A DNA stretch of 64,000 nt from Thorsellia anophelis DSM 18579 (GCF_900111395.1 NZ_FOHV01000003.1:139862-203861), one strand, 5' to 3'. Positions 9,483 through 18,474 are shown, counted from the first letter of the stretch. Made by a program: numbers and translations. The notes: generated by a model from the letters alone, not told the origin.

Positions 9483-11084
9483 CTATTCAATGATGTCAGC
9501 ATCAGCATAAGAGTTTAACGTTAATGGACTTGCCACGACGCCTGTCACTTTTTTATTAATCGCTATTGCATTTAATGGGTGGAATAGTGTTACCCAAGGC
9601 ACCGTGTCATTGAAAATCGCTTGCGCTTCTTGGTACATCAACACACGTTTCTCATGATCGGTCTCTGCCCTTGCATCTTTGAGTAGTTGATCAAAAGTTT
9701 CATCACACCATCTTGAGAAATTGCTCCCGTCAACTAAGCCTGAACAGGAGAAGTTATTTGATAAGAAATTATCAGGATCACCATTATCAGAGGCCCAACC
9801 TAATACCGCAGTCGTATGTTCACCATCACGGGCACGGCGCAGTAATTCACCCCACTCAAGCGTTTTAATGTCTGCGTTGACGCCAATTTTTTGAAAATCA
9901 GCTTGTAATAATTCTGCTGTTAATTTCGGATTTGGGTTAGAGCCACTTGTACCAGGTCTGACCCAAATTTCCATGTTAAATCCATCCGCTAATCCCGCTT
10001 CACTTAATAACCGTTTAGCTTCTTCGATATTAAGATCGAATTTTGGCACATTATTATTGTAACTCCATTGTGTTTCTGGATAAGGATTTGTTGCAGGCGT
10101 TCCTGCTCCTGCTGTCACCACATTAATTAAATTAGGTCTATCAACCGCTAAAGCGAGTGCTCTTCTGACAAGCTTATTATCTAAAGGGGGTTTTTGCATA
10201 TTTAATTGTAAATAAGACGTGGTTAATGCACTGCCTTTAATGAGTGTTAGGTTCTCATTATTATCAAATTCAGCCCAATCTTGTGGACTTGGATACAGCA
10301 TAACATCACACTCGCCTGCTTTTAATCTTTGTAGGCGAACTGAGGCATCTGGCGCAATACTAAAAATGAGTTGGTCTATTTTGGGTTTGCCTCTGAAATA
10401 ACTGTCATTTGCTTGGTAACGAATACTCTGATCCTTGTTGTAACGCTTAAAGACAAAAGGACCTGTACCGATTGGCTTGGTGTCCATGTCTCTAAAATTG
10501 CCTGATTTTTCTAATATAGCGGCATATTCACTCGATAAAATAGACGTGAATCCCATCGCTAAGTCAGCAAGAAAAGGCGCTTCTGATCTTGTCAATTTAA
10601 CTTGTACAGTGTAATCATCGATTTTGTTAACTGATTCAATGAGATTTTTAAAATCCATAGCTTGTGCATAAAACCACCCTTGAACAGCTGTTTTGTACCA
10701 AGGATTGGTTTCATCTAACTGCCTCGTTAGGCTATAAACCACATCATCTGCATTCATAGGCCTTGTTGGTGTAAACCAATCAGTTGTATGAAAATTCACC
10801 CCTTGCCTGAGATAAAATGTGTAAGTTTTACCATCCTCACTAATTTCCCAACGTTCAGCTAAAGCAGGTCTTAATTCAGTTGTACCTGGCACAAAATCAA
10901 TTAATCGATTATAAATCGCTTCTGAAGACGCATCTGCTGTCGAATTAGCATGATAGAGTGAGTAATCAAATCCATCAGGACTCGCTTCAGTACAGACTTT
11001 CAACGTTTTAATCTCATCTGCAAATGTTAAAGGTGACATCATCATTAATAAGCTTGCTGACATCGTTAATGCAAATTTTTTCAT
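9483..11084 (-). CDS. dppA: Dipeptide-type periplasmic substrate-binding protein (DppA-like)
   Basis: Periplasmic family-5 solute-binding protein, 533 residues, nearly the same length as E. coli DppA (535) and similar throughout. Visible landmarks are the LAERWEISEDGKTYTF region, the TRSEAPFLADLAM segment, the GTGPF loop and the WASDNGDPDNFLSNNFSC stretch. Residues 1-22 form a cleavable signal peptide (MKKFALT..., hydrophobic core, ...LTFADE). I chose the ATG at 11084 because GAGG lies nine bases upstream; an extension to 11135 would place charged residues before the signal peptide. It is the first structural gene after the regulator gene, and a strong stem-loop follows it. The ligand is probably a di- or oligopeptide. 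Confidence 0.92.
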   Translation of the reverse strand: MKKFALTMSASLLMMMSPLTFADEIKTLKVCTEASPDGFDYSLYHANSTADASSEAIYNRLIDFVPGTTELRPALAERWEISEDGKTYTFYLRQGVNFHTTDWFTPTRPMNADDVVYSLTRQLDETNPWYKTAVQGWFYAQAMDFKNLIESVNKIDDYTVQVKLTRSEAPFLADLAMGFTSILSSEYAAILEKSGNFRDMDTKPIGTGPFVFKRYNKDQSIRYQANDSYFRGKPKIDQLIFSIAPDASVRLQRLKAGECDVMLYPSPQDWAEFDNNENLTLIKGSALTTSYLQLNMQKPPLDNKLVRRALALAVDRPNLINVVTAGAGTPATNPYPETQWSYNNNVPKFDLNIEEAKRLLSEAGLADGFNMEIWVRPGTSGSNPNPKLTAELLQADFQKIGVNADIKTLEWGELLRRARDGEHTTAVLGWASDNGDPDNFLSNNFSCSGLVDGSNFSRWCDETFDQLLKDARAETDHEKRVLMYQEAQAIFNDTVPWVTLFHPLNAIAINKKVTGVVASPLTLNSYADADIIE

Positions 11085-11158
11085 AGCTCTTATCCTCATA
11101 ATTATTAGTGGAATTTTAAAACATAATGACTTCATTTATTGTTTACAGCTGGTACGGA

Positions 11159-11839
11159 TTAAAATCTTACCTCTACATTTGCTCGCAAAGCTGCATTTAG
11201 GATATGCAATTGCATGGCTTCTTTCGCCAATTTAGGTTCTCTCATAGCAATTGCATTAAATATGGCAGCATGTTCTTTTAGCGTAGGTGCCATAATCGTG
11301 TAATCACCATGCGGAGGCGATTGGCTTTTATTAACAGGTTGTCTAAATTGCTTGATGAATGCGCTCAATAACTTATTTTTAGCGATATTAATAATTTGAC
11401 TATGAAACTCCATATCACAGTTCTGCACAGTTAATAAATCGCCAACTAATGCCGCAGCTTCGGCTTGTTCAATACACATCGCAAGCTGGGAGATTTCTTC
11501 ATCGGTTGCTTCTCTTGCCGCCATGCTGGCTGCAAAGCCTTCTAATTCATGCCTAATTTCAAACACTTCTGTTATAGAATATTTTTTAAACGGCCAAGAT
11601 GTTTCAGGTTTAGCCTCTGCTTGTACGACATAGACACCTTTTCCCGGTTGGATTTGAATAAACCCTTTTGATTCTATTATTGAGAGTGCCTCACGTAGGG
11701 ACGCCCTACTAATATTAAGTGATTTTGATAACTCATTTTGAGATGGTAAACGCGTGCCTATTGCCCAAATTTTTTGATTAATATTTGATTCAATCTCTGT
11801 TGCGGCTTGTTGAACCACAGAGATGCGTTTTGTGGTCAT
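11159..11839 (-). CDS. GntR/FadR-subfamily transcriptional regulator
   Basis: A 226-residue repressor-type regulator. The N-terminal winged helix (about residues 5-70) contains LPSQNELSKSLNISRASLREAL and the wing GKGVYV. The C-terminal FCD domain keeps the metal/ligand-binding set seen in this group: Asp and His in NCDMEFHSQII, His in LKEHAAIF and His in MQLHILN. It is the first gene of the minus-strand catabolic operon, 74 bp before the binding-protein gene. A near-perfect palindrome centred about 72 bp before its ATG is the obvious autoregulatory operator. FCD regulators usually sense a small organic acid, so the inducer may be a catabolic product of the operon. Confidence 0.88.
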   Translation of the reverse strand: MTTKRISVVQQAATEIESNINQKIWAIGTRLPSQNELSKSLNISRASLREALSIIESKGFIQIQPGKGVYVVQAEAKPETSWPFKKYSITEVFEIRHELEGFAASMAAREATDEEISQLAMCIEQAEAAALVGDLLTVQNCDMEFHSQIINIAKNKLLSAFIKQFRQPVNKSQSPPHGDYTIMAPTLKEHAAIFNAIAMREPKLAKEAMQLHILNAALRANVEVRF

Positions 11840-11897
11840 AAATCCTTTTCCTTTTATAATCTAATGCTTAAATTAGTTAACCTCGCTAAAATTGACC

Positions 11898-11925
11898 TAA
11901 CAGAACAGACAGGTCTGATCTGTTA
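11898..11925 (-). promoter_or_regulatory. Predicted FadR-type operator (28-bp palindrome)
   Basis: Two 13-base arms, TAACAGAACAGAC and GTCTGATCTGTTA, are separated by AG and match as an inverted repeat at 12 of 13 positions. The site lies 59 bp upstream of the GntR/FadR-type gene, where an autoregulator would bind. Length and symmetry fit a dimeric winged-helix repressor. Binding by this regulator is inferred. Confidence 0.75.
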
Positions 11926-11972
11926 ATTTAAACTAGCAGAATTCATTAAAATCCACTAGAAAGTCACATCCA

Positions 11973-11994
11973 TTTTGTGAGCTTAATCACATTT
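11973..11994 (-). promoter_or_regulatory. Predicted cAMP-CRP binding site
   Basis: TGTGA-GCTTAA-TCACA is a perfect match to both half-sites of the CRP consensus with the correct six-base spacer. It is flanked by T-rich triplets as in strong sites. It is centred near 11983, about 145 bp before the regulator ATG. If CRP acts at the usual -61.5 position on the minus strand, transcription would start near 11922, which places the 28-bp palindrome over the start site. Its distance to ynbA (about 290 bp) makes control of the plus-strand genes less likely. Confidence 0.75.
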
Positions 11995-12281
11995 TTCAAC
12001 CTAAGGACAAATAATATTACATTGCTTCTAAAAGAGTGATTTAAAAATTAGAAGTCTTGATAAATATGAAAAGTCAGCAAAATATGGAGATTCGGGGGAT
12101 TTGATTGCTAAATGGTAGTAGATCGAATAATGATACTATCGAGCTCATAGTGTTACACTTATGTATTTTAGAGTATCTAAGACTTAAATGAATAAACTAT
12201 TATGTCGACAAGTTGCTATGATAACTAAAACTAACCCAGTATACAGCGAGTATCAATTTCTAAACAATGAGAATACAGCAT

Positions 12282-12902
12282 ATGATTACCCTTTATCAAA
12301 TTAAACCAGCATTTGTACAATTATTAAGACCGATTGCAGCAAACCTTGTTAAAAAAAGGCTAAATGCTAATCAAGTTACCTTAAGTGCACTTACCGGTTC
12401 TATCGTGGTCGGTACCCTTTTAATTATGTTCGGTAATACTTACCCAGTTCTATTCTTATTGATGCCTATTTGGATGTTTTTGCGCATGGCCTTAAATGCA
12501 ATCGATGGCATTATGGCCAAAGAACATAATCAAAAATCTTCCCTAGGAGGATACCTAAATGAACTTTCTGATGTGATAGCAGATCTTTTTTTATTTTTAC
12601 CCTTTGCCTTTATTGCCCCTTTTTCTATTTATTCAATCGGTACCGTCATTATTTTAAGTATTATTTCTGAGTTGTGTGGTGTGCTTGCTCATAGCATCAA
12701 AGTAGAAAGACGATATGATGGCCCATTAGGTAAAAGTGATAGAGCCCTCATTTTTGGTGCACTAGCACTCTGGGTAGGTTTATCTTTTCCTCTAAGCCAC
12801 TTAGCGAGTTATTTACCTTGGTTAGTAAGCTTATTGATCTTAATTAATTGTTATAACCGTATAAAAAATGCACTACAGGTTGAAAAAACTCAAGAACACT
12901 AA
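12282..12902 (+). CDS. ynbA: CDP-alcohol phosphatidyltransferase family protein (YnbA-like)
   Basis: A multi-spanning inner-membrane protein of 206 residues that would join a CDP-activated lipid to an alcohol. It resembles E. coli YnbA, including the start ITLYQIKP and the late motif GPLGKSDRALIFG. The CDP-alcohol motif is degenerate relative to canonical enzymes: from about residue 72 it reads N-x2-DG-x2-AK, then G-x3-N-x3-D, so two of four aspartates are Asn and the Arg is Lys. As I recall, YnbA itself has the same substitutions, so this is a subfamily trait. I prefer the ATG at 12282 by homology; an in-frame ATG at 12267 adds five residues. First gene of the three-gene plus-strand module. 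Substrate unknown. Confidence 0.8.
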   Translation: MITLYQIKPAFVQLLRPIAANLVKKRLNANQVTLSALTGSIVVGTLLIMFGNTYPVLFLLMPIWMFLRMALNAIDGIMAKEHNQKSSLGGYLNELSDVIADLFLFLPFAFIAPFSIYSIGTVIILSIISELCGVLAHSIKVERRYDGPLGKSDRALIFGALALWVGLSFPLSHLASYLPWLVSLLILINCYNRIKNALQVEKTQEH

Positions 12903-12934
12903 TCCAATTTTAATCATGAAAAAGGAACAATACA

Positions 12935-14779
12935 ATGAATAGATCTTTTGAAACCCGTACATTTATTACCCATGATGACGTTGAGCTTTCCTATCGATTT
13001 TATCCAGCAACTAATAAAAATGGTTCTCAAACGCAGAATCATGCTATGACAGCAATAGAAGCGCCAGCTGTACATACTGCCTCTACCGAACAATCAAGTG
13101 GTGCAAAAGGTGCGATATTACTGTTTCATCGTGGACATGAACATGCTGGTCGCATGGCGCATTTAGTTGATGAACTTAATTTACCTGATTTTGATTTTTT
13201 TGCTTGGGATGCAAGAGGACATGGCCTATCGCCAGGAGAACGTGGCTACTCCCCTAGCATAGGGACTTCTGTACGAGACATACAATCATTTATGTTGCAT
13301 ATTACCCAACAGTACCAGCATCAAGAAAATGATATGTTTTTGATTGCTCAAAGTGTCGGTGCCGTACTTGCCTCTACCTATGTTCATGACTATGCTCCCA
13401 AAATTAGAGGAATGATCCTCGCTTCACCTGCATTTAAAGTCAAACTGTATGTTCCATTTGCCAGAACAGGTCTAAAAGTGATGCAAAAAATTAAAGGCAA
13501 TTTTTTTATCAATAGTTACGTCAAGTCACGTTTTTTAACCCATGATAAAACTAGACAGGCCAGTTATGATAATGATCCTTTAATTTCAAGAGCCATATCA
13601 TCAAACATTTTGCTTGGCTTGTATGACACAGCAGAACGAATCGTTGCTGATGCAAAAGCCATTACTATCCCTACCCAACTTTTAGTCTCAAGCAGTGATT
13701 GGGTGGTTCACCATAAACCTCAATATGAATTTTATCACCATTTAGGCTCTCCCCGTAAAGAGTTACATCGTTTAAGCGGATTTTATCATGATACCTTAGG
13801 GGAAGCAGATAGGCACTTAGCCATCGAAAAAATGAGACCATTTATTTTAGAACAGTTCAACACCCAAGAACAAAGCGTCGATTTAAAAGAAGCACATTTA
13901 AGAGGTTACACTTATGAAGAAAAACAATTACTCGAAGATCCATTAGATTCATTCGATCTGAAAAAAGCTTATTGGCGGACAATTAAAATAGGATTAGGAT
14001 TGTCAAAATACTGTTCAAAAGGTATACAACTTGGATATCAGACTGGATTTGACTCAGGTAGTATGCTTGATTTTGTCTATACTAACCAACCTATCAGTAA
14101 AAATACTTTAGGTAAATTCATTGATAAACAGTACCTCAATAGCATTGGATGGCAAGGCATTCGCCAGCGCAAAGTTAATATCGAAGAGTTAATGATACGC
14201 TGTATCAATCAACTACAAAAGCATCAAAAGCCCATTAAAATTATTGATATTGCGGCAGGTCATGGAAGGTATGTACTAGATGCACTTGCCAAAATACACG
14301 TAATGCACCCAAATACGCAAATAGAAGAGGTATTATTACGTGATTTTAGTGAGCTGAATGTAAAACAAGGCAGAGAGTTAATTAAAGAGCACCAATTAGG
14401 TCATATTGCTCAGTTCGAACAGGGTGATGCATTTAATACTGACTCATTAAAAGCAATTGCTAACTCAAAAACATTAGGTATCGTCTCTGGCTTATATGAA
14501 TTGTTTGATGATAATACGCTGATTAGCCAATCACTTGAAGGTATGTATCACGCCATTGAAACAGGTGGATATTTAATTTATACCAATCAACCTTGGCATC
14601 CACAACTAGAATTTATAGCAAGAGTCCTAACAAGCCATAGAGATGGTCAACCTTGGGTGATGAGAAGAAGAACCCAACAAGAGATGGATCAATTAGTTGA
14701 ACAAGCTGGTTTTATAAAATGTGAACAACGTATTGATGAGTTTGGTATTTTTACTGTTTCAGTAGCAAGAAAACGTTAA
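12935..14779 (+). CDS. ynbC: Bifunctional alpha/beta-hydrolase and SAM methyltransferase-like protein (YnbC-like)
   Basis: A 614-residue fusion resembling E. coli YnbC. Residues about 10-310 form a serine hydrolase of lysophospholipase type, with HRGHEHAGR and DARGHG, nucleophile Ser140 in IAQSVGAV, Asp255 and His285 completing a plausible triad. Residues about 345-614 form a class I methyltransferase-like domain with motif I IIDIAAGHGRY near 436. A polar insertion at about residues 29-58, rich in Asn, Gln, Ser and Ala, interrupts the early hydrolase strands and is absent from E. coli YnbC as I remember it. It follows ynbA by 32 bp and abuts ynbD. The substrate is likely a phospholipid or related ester; not established. 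Confidence 0.82.
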   Translation: MNRSFETRTFITHDDVELSYRFYPATNKNGSQTQNHAMTAIEAPAVHTASTEQSSGAKGAILLFHRGHEHAGRMAHLVDELNLPDFDFFAWDARGHGLSPGERGYSPSIGTSVRDIQSFMLHITQQYQHQENDMFLIAQSVGAVLASTYVHDYAPKIRGMILASPAFKVKLYVPFARTGLKVMQKIKGNFFINSYVKSRFLTHDKTRQASYDNDPLISRAISSNILLGLYDTAERIVADAKAITIPTQLLVSSSDWVVHHKPQYEFYHHLGSPRKELHRLSGFYHDTLGEADRHLAIEKMRPFILEQFNTQEQSVDLKEAHLRGYTYEEKQLLEDPLDSFDLKKAYWRTIKIGLGLSKYCSKGIQLGYQTGFDSGSMLDFVYTNQPISKNTLGKFIDKQYLNSIGWQGIRQRKVNIEELMIRCINQLQKHQKPIKIIDIAAGHGRYVLDALAKIHVMHPNTQIEEVLLRDFSELNVKQGRELIKEHQLGHIAQFEQGDAFNTDSLKAIANSKTLGIVSGLYELFDDNTLISQSLEGMYHAIETGGYLIYTNQPWHPQLEFIARVLTSHRDGQPWVMRRRTQQEMDQLVEQAGFIKCEQRIDEFGIFTVSVARKR

Positions 14780-14780
14780 G

Positions 14781-15419
14781 ATGAACGTATCAGAAATGAA
14801 GACATGGCTAGCTAAACCTTTTTACAGAAGCTTAACTTGGCTAATGTTATTGGTGCCAATATTTTTTACAAGCTACCAATTTGCTAATCAACATGCAGCA
14901 AACCAAATGGATGTTACCAGCTTTTATTTTGAATGGGAAAAACATATCCCATTTATTGCTTGGACCATTATTCCTTACTGGCTGTTAGATGCATTCTATG
15001 GCTTATCATTTTTAGCTCTTAGGGACAAAAGAGATGTTGATATTCATGCACTGAGGCTCTTAGCCTTACAAGCAATCTCTATCGTTTGTTTTATCCTATT
15101 TCCACTTAAATTCGCATTCGTTCGCCCTGAAACAGAAGGGATTTTTGGCTGGTTATTTGACACCTTGGTGGGTTTTGATTTACCGTACAATCAAGCCCCT
15201 TCTTTACATGTCAGTATCACCGTTGTCGTGACAGCGGCATTACTTAACATTCCATCAAGGTTAATTAAGATACTTTGTGTACTCAACGCAGTATTGATCA
15301 TTATCTCTGTGCTAACCACCTATCAGCATCATTTTATTGATATTCCAACAGGCTTGATAGTGGGAGGATTGGTTTTATTTTTAATAAAAAAAAAAGAAAT
15401 AAACGTTAAAGTACATTAG
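14781..15419 (+). CDS. ynbD: PAP2-type membrane phosphatase (YnbD-like, phosphatase domain only)
   Basis: A 212-residue membrane protein with about six hydrophobic segments and the three phosphatidic-acid-phosphatase motifs in the variant used by inositol-phosphorylceramide-type enzymes: K-x4-RP at Lys110 to Pro116, PSLH at 140-143, and HHFID at 183-187. E. coli YnbD is about twice as long and also carries a dual-specificity protein phosphatase domain; this product ends after the PAP2 domain. It starts one base after the ynbC stop, so translation is probably coupled. It may dephosphorylate a lipid product of YnbA, such as a phosphatidyl-alcohol phosphate. Symbol assigned by synteny plus fold. 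Confidence 0.72.
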   Translation: MNVSEMKTWLAKPFYRSLTWLMLLVPIFFTSYQFANQHAANQMDVTSFYFEWEKHIPFIAWTIIPYWLLDAFYGLSFLALRDKRDVDIHALRLLALQAISIVCFILFPLKFAFVRPETEGIFGWLFDTLVGFDLPYNQAPSLHVSITVVVTAALLNIPSRLIKILCVLNAVLIIISVLTTYQHHFIDIPTGLIVGGLVLFLIKKKEINVKVH

Positions 15420-15598
15420 TAAAGAAATTGAATAATCTGCTGTTCTAAGCAAGCAAAGGATACTTATTACTATCAGACAAGGACTAATCAAGCTGACATG
15501 ATTACTTTGTGGAGAGGTAAAAATCACACTCGCTGAAGAGAGAACAATAATATATATCCAGCTATAATATAATCTAAACTAGAATTTACTGTAGAGAA

Positions 15599-15637
15599 TT
15601 AACCTCACTTTTTGTGAACACATCAAAATGAGGTTAA
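15599..15637 (-). terminator. Hairpin downstream of argS
   Basis: Arms TTAACCTCACTTTTT and AAAATGAGGTTAA pair with one mismatch around an 11-base loop, 16 bp past the argS stop. Only a weak pyrimidine tract (TTCTCT) follows on the minus strand. It may also limit read-through from the ynb-like genes arriving on the plus strand. Confidence 0.55.
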
Positions 15638-15652
15638 CACTACAACAGATAG

Positions 15653-17392
15653 CTACATGCGTTCAACCGTTTTAATTCCCAAGGTAGTTAAACCAGTTTT
15701 TAGCGTTTTTGAGGTTAAAGAGGCTAAAAGAAGACGACTATTTCTTAATTCGATTTCTTCTGTCTGCATAATAGACACCGCTTCATAAAAGCGTGAAAAG
15801 GCACCCGCTAATTCATATAAATAAGTACACATAATATGCGGAGCACCTTCTCTAGCGACTGCTGTGATCACTTCTTCAAATTGAAGCAAGCAGATGCTAA
15901 GAGCGATTTCTTCAGGCGCTTGTAATGTAATAGGGGATGCATTTAACGTTGCTGGATCAATCTCAAAGCGTTTAAAAATTGATTGCACCCTTGCGTTAGC
16001 ATATAACATGTAAGGTGCGGTATTGCCATCGAATGAGAGCATATTATCCCAATCAAAAATATAGTCCGTTGTTCTATTTTTTGATAAATCAGCATATTTA
16101 ACAGCACCAATCCCTACCACTTCAGCTAAGGTATCAAGCTCATTTTCATCAATCGAATCGTTTTTAGATAATATTAATGCTTTAGCTCTATCTTTAGCTT
16201 CATCAAGTAAATCAACTAATTTAATCGTACCGCCAGAGCGAGTTTTAAAGGGCTTACTATCTTTACCTAACATCATACCAATTTGGTGATGTTCAAGTGA
16301 AACTGATTCAGGCGCATAACCTGCCATGCGTGCTATCATCCAAGCTTGTGTGAGATGCTGATTTTGACGTGAATCTACGTAATATAGCACTCGATTTGCT
16401 TTTAATGTTTCAACGCGATATTTAACAGAGGCAATATCAGTTGTGGTATATAAAAATCCACCATCATTTTTTTGAACAACAACCCCCATAGGGTCGCCAT
16501 TTTTATTTTTATACTCAGATAAAAAAACAACCGTCGCACCTTCATTTTCAACTGCAATACCTTTTGCTTTCAGATCCGCAACAATATTAGGTAGCATGGA
16601 ATTATAAAGGCTTTCTCCCATTGTATCTTTTTCAGTTAATGTCACATTCAAACGCTCATAAGCAGCAAAATTTTGCGCCATTGTTAACTTAACCAATTTT
16701 TGCCACATCGTTAAACAATATTCATCTCCACCTTGAAGCTTAACGACATACCCACGTGCTCGTAAAGCAAACTCTTCATCTTCATCGTAAGTTTTTTTTG
16801 CATCACGGTAAAACGCTTCTAAATCAGTTAGAGCCATGTCTGTTGCATGTTCATTTTGCATTTTTTCTAGATATGCAATTAACATACCAAATTGTGTTCC
16901 CCAATCGCCTATATGATTAGCGCGAATCACATTATGTCCTAATAATTCTAATGTACGAACCACAGCGTCACCAATAATGGTGGTACGCAAATGTCCAACA
17001 TGCATTTCTTTTGCAACATTAGGTGCAGAGTAATCAACAACAACAGTCTGAGGCACAACTGGTGTCAATCCTAATTTAGAATCATTAGCAACGATATTTA
17101 ACTGACTCGCTAGCCAATTAGGCGACAAGGTTAGATTGATAAACCCAGGGCCTGCTACTTCGACATTAAATAAAATCTCTGAGGCATCTAATTTAAGCTG
17201 TTCAGTTAACTGACTTGCTAATTCTCTTGGGTTCTGACCTACTTTCTTCGCAACTGACATGATGCCATTAATTTGGTAGTCTCCAAATTGAGCTTTAGCA
17301 GAGACTTTAACTTGTGGATCCCAGTTATCAATACCAGTTAGTATTTTAAATGCATCTTGTGCATGTTGCGTTAAAATGACTTGAATGTTCAA
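15653..17392 (-). CDS. argS: Arginyl-tRNA synthetase
   Basis: Class I aminoacyl-tRNA synthetase charging tRNA-Arg; 579 residues, as in E. coli (577). The N-terminal Add-1 domain precedes the HIGH-type motif HVGH at residues 131-134 within [14 protein letters not shown]. The KMSKS-equivalent is the lysine-containing loop [10 protein letters not shown]. The C-terminal anticodon-binding helical domain ends with IKTVERM, a strongly conserved tail. It is a single gene, transcribed convergently with the ynb-like genes and divergently from dcd. Confidence 0.97.
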   Translation of the reverse strand: MNIQVILTQHAQDAFKILTGIDNWDPQVKVSAKAQFGDYQINGIMSVAKKVGQNPRELASQLTEQLKLDASEILFNVEVAGPGFINLTLSPNWLASQLNIVANDSKLGLTPVVPQTVVVDYSAPNVAKEMHVGHLRTTIIGDAVVRTLELLGHNVIRANHIGDWGTQFGMLIAYLEKMQNEHATDMALTDLEAFYRDAKKTYDEDEEFALRARGYVVKLQGGDEYCLTMWQKLVKLTMAQNFAAYERLNVTLTEKDTMGESLYNSMLPNIVADLKAKGIAVENEGATVVFLSEYKNKNGDPMGVVVQKNDGGFLYTTTDIASVKYRVETLKANRVLYYVDSRQNQHLTQAWMIARMAGYAPESVSLEHHQIGMMLGKDSKPFKTRSGGTIKLVDLLDEAKDRAKALILSKNDSIDENELDTLAEVVGIGAVKYADLSKNRTTDYIFDWDNMLSFDGNTAPYMLYANARVQSIFKRFEIDPATLNASPITLQAPEEIALSICLLQFEEVITAVAREGAPHIMCTYLYELAGAFSRFYEAVSIMQTEEIELRNSRLLLASLTSKTLKTGLTTLGIKTVERM

Positions 17393-17886
17393 AATAGTAC
17401 CTTTTGTAATTATAAAAGTTGTATGTCTAAAATGACGTTATGTTTAATATAGTTCGAGTATCTCAGGCACGCTGTGTTTTACCTCCACTTATCTGAATTA
17501 ATCACTCAAAATAAGTTCTATTACTTTCAGGTATAAATATATCCAGAGATTTTTAATTTATTGAAATAAAATAATATTTCATTCCAAAGAGGCATTATTG
17601 AAAACCATCTAATCAAAATAGATAATGTCTCTCTAGACCTTTTAAATAAAACACATAGCGTATATACTGTCTATTATATCATTTTGTTTACTGATGCGAT
17701 ATTATCAATCTATAATTAACGTCAAAGTTGTTTGATAGCAAAAGAGTGTATATTGACTATTATTAGCTACCCTTAAGGTGTGCAGCTTAAGGGTTATTTG
17801 TAATATTGTCCTAAAATGATAATTGAAAGAACTCATAGCATAAAACTCTATATCGTTTGCTGTACTCATTTATTAAGGAAAATTTT
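17393..17886. promoter_or_regulatory. Divergent argS-dcd intergenic region
   Basis: Nearly 500 bp of AT-rich DNA with no gene. It must carry argS and dcd promoters, but no strong consensus pair stands out. The only clear structure is an inverted repeat at 17769-17794: arms ACCCTTAAG and CTTAAGGGT around an 8-base loop, followed by TATTTG, about 92 bp before the dcd ATG. It could be an attenuator in the dcd leader or the end of a short unrecognised transcript. No tRNA cloverleaf was found. Confidence 0.5.
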
Positions 17887-18474
17887 ATGCGTTTATGCGA
17901 TACAGATATCGAAAAATGGCTTGATGAAGGTAAAATATCCATCACTCCAAGACCTGCCTCTGATAAAATTTGTGGTGCAACAGCTGATGTTACCTTAGGT
18001 AATAAGTTTAGAGTGTTTGAGGCGCATAAGGCCCCATATATTGATCTAAGTGGTCCTAAAACTGAAGTTACCGCCTCACTAGATAGCGTGATGAGCGATG
18101 AAATCATCATAGGTACTGATGAAGCATTTTTTCTACATCCTGGTGAATTAGCGCTAGGTGTCACGCATGAATCAATCACCTTACCTGCTAATATTGTAGG
18201 CTGGCTTGATGGGCGCTCATCTCTTGCTCGTTTAGGCCTAATGGTCCATGTCACTGCGCATAGGATCGATCCTGGTTGGCAAGGATGCGTAGTACTGGAA
18301 TTTTATAACTCTGGCAAATTACCTCTTGCGTTAAGACCAGGAATGGGCATCGGTGCCATTAGTTTTGAACTACTGAGCGGCTTTGCTGCAAGGCCCTATA
18401 ACCAACGCAAAGATGCGAAATACCAAGATCAACAAGGCGCTGTCGCAAGTCGTATTAATCAAGATAATAAGTGA
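17887..18474 (+). CDS. dcd: dCTP deaminase
   Basis: Trimeric nucleotide deaminase that converts dCTP to dUTP to feed dTTP synthesis. The 195-residue protein aligns from its first residue ([15 protein letters not shown]) with E. coli Dcd (193). The active-site block [14 protein letters not shown] with its arginines and catalytic region, [12 protein letters not shown], and the C-terminal [17 protein letters not shown] that closes over the nucleotide are all present. The start is the ATG at 17887 with AAGGAAAA upstream; longer in-frame extensions are not conserved. The downstream pdxJ begins 8 bp after its stop. Confidence 0.96.
   Translation: MRLCDTDIEKWLDEGKISITPRPASDKICGATADVTLGNKFRVFEAHKAPYIDLSGPKTEVTASLDSVMSDEIIIGTDEAFFLHPGELALGVTHESITLPANIVGWLDGRSSLARLGLMVHVTAHRIDPGWQGCVVLEFYNSGKLPLALRPGMGIGAISFELLSGFAARPYNQRKDAKYQDQQGAVASRINQDNK

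Larger units (their letters stand above)
11840..12281. promoter_or_regulatory. Divergent control region between the catabolic operon and the ynb-like genes
   Basis: About 440 bp without a gene. It contains the palindromic operator and the CRP site listed separately, and must hold promoters for both directions. On the minus strand an extended -10-like TG-C-TAGTTT occurs at about 11930-11938, but its -35 is poor. For ynbA no convincing -35/-10 pair was identified. The rest is AT-rich with no recognisable RNA or coding remnant. Confidence 0.6.

Noticed and set aside
15420-15652. Possible fourth gene of the ynb-like module (for example ynbB)
   Set aside because: No open frame of useful size; only a hairpin near argS.
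17811-18254. 147-codon open frame opposite dcd
   Set aside because: Antisense shadow of a clearly conserved gene; no homology of its own.
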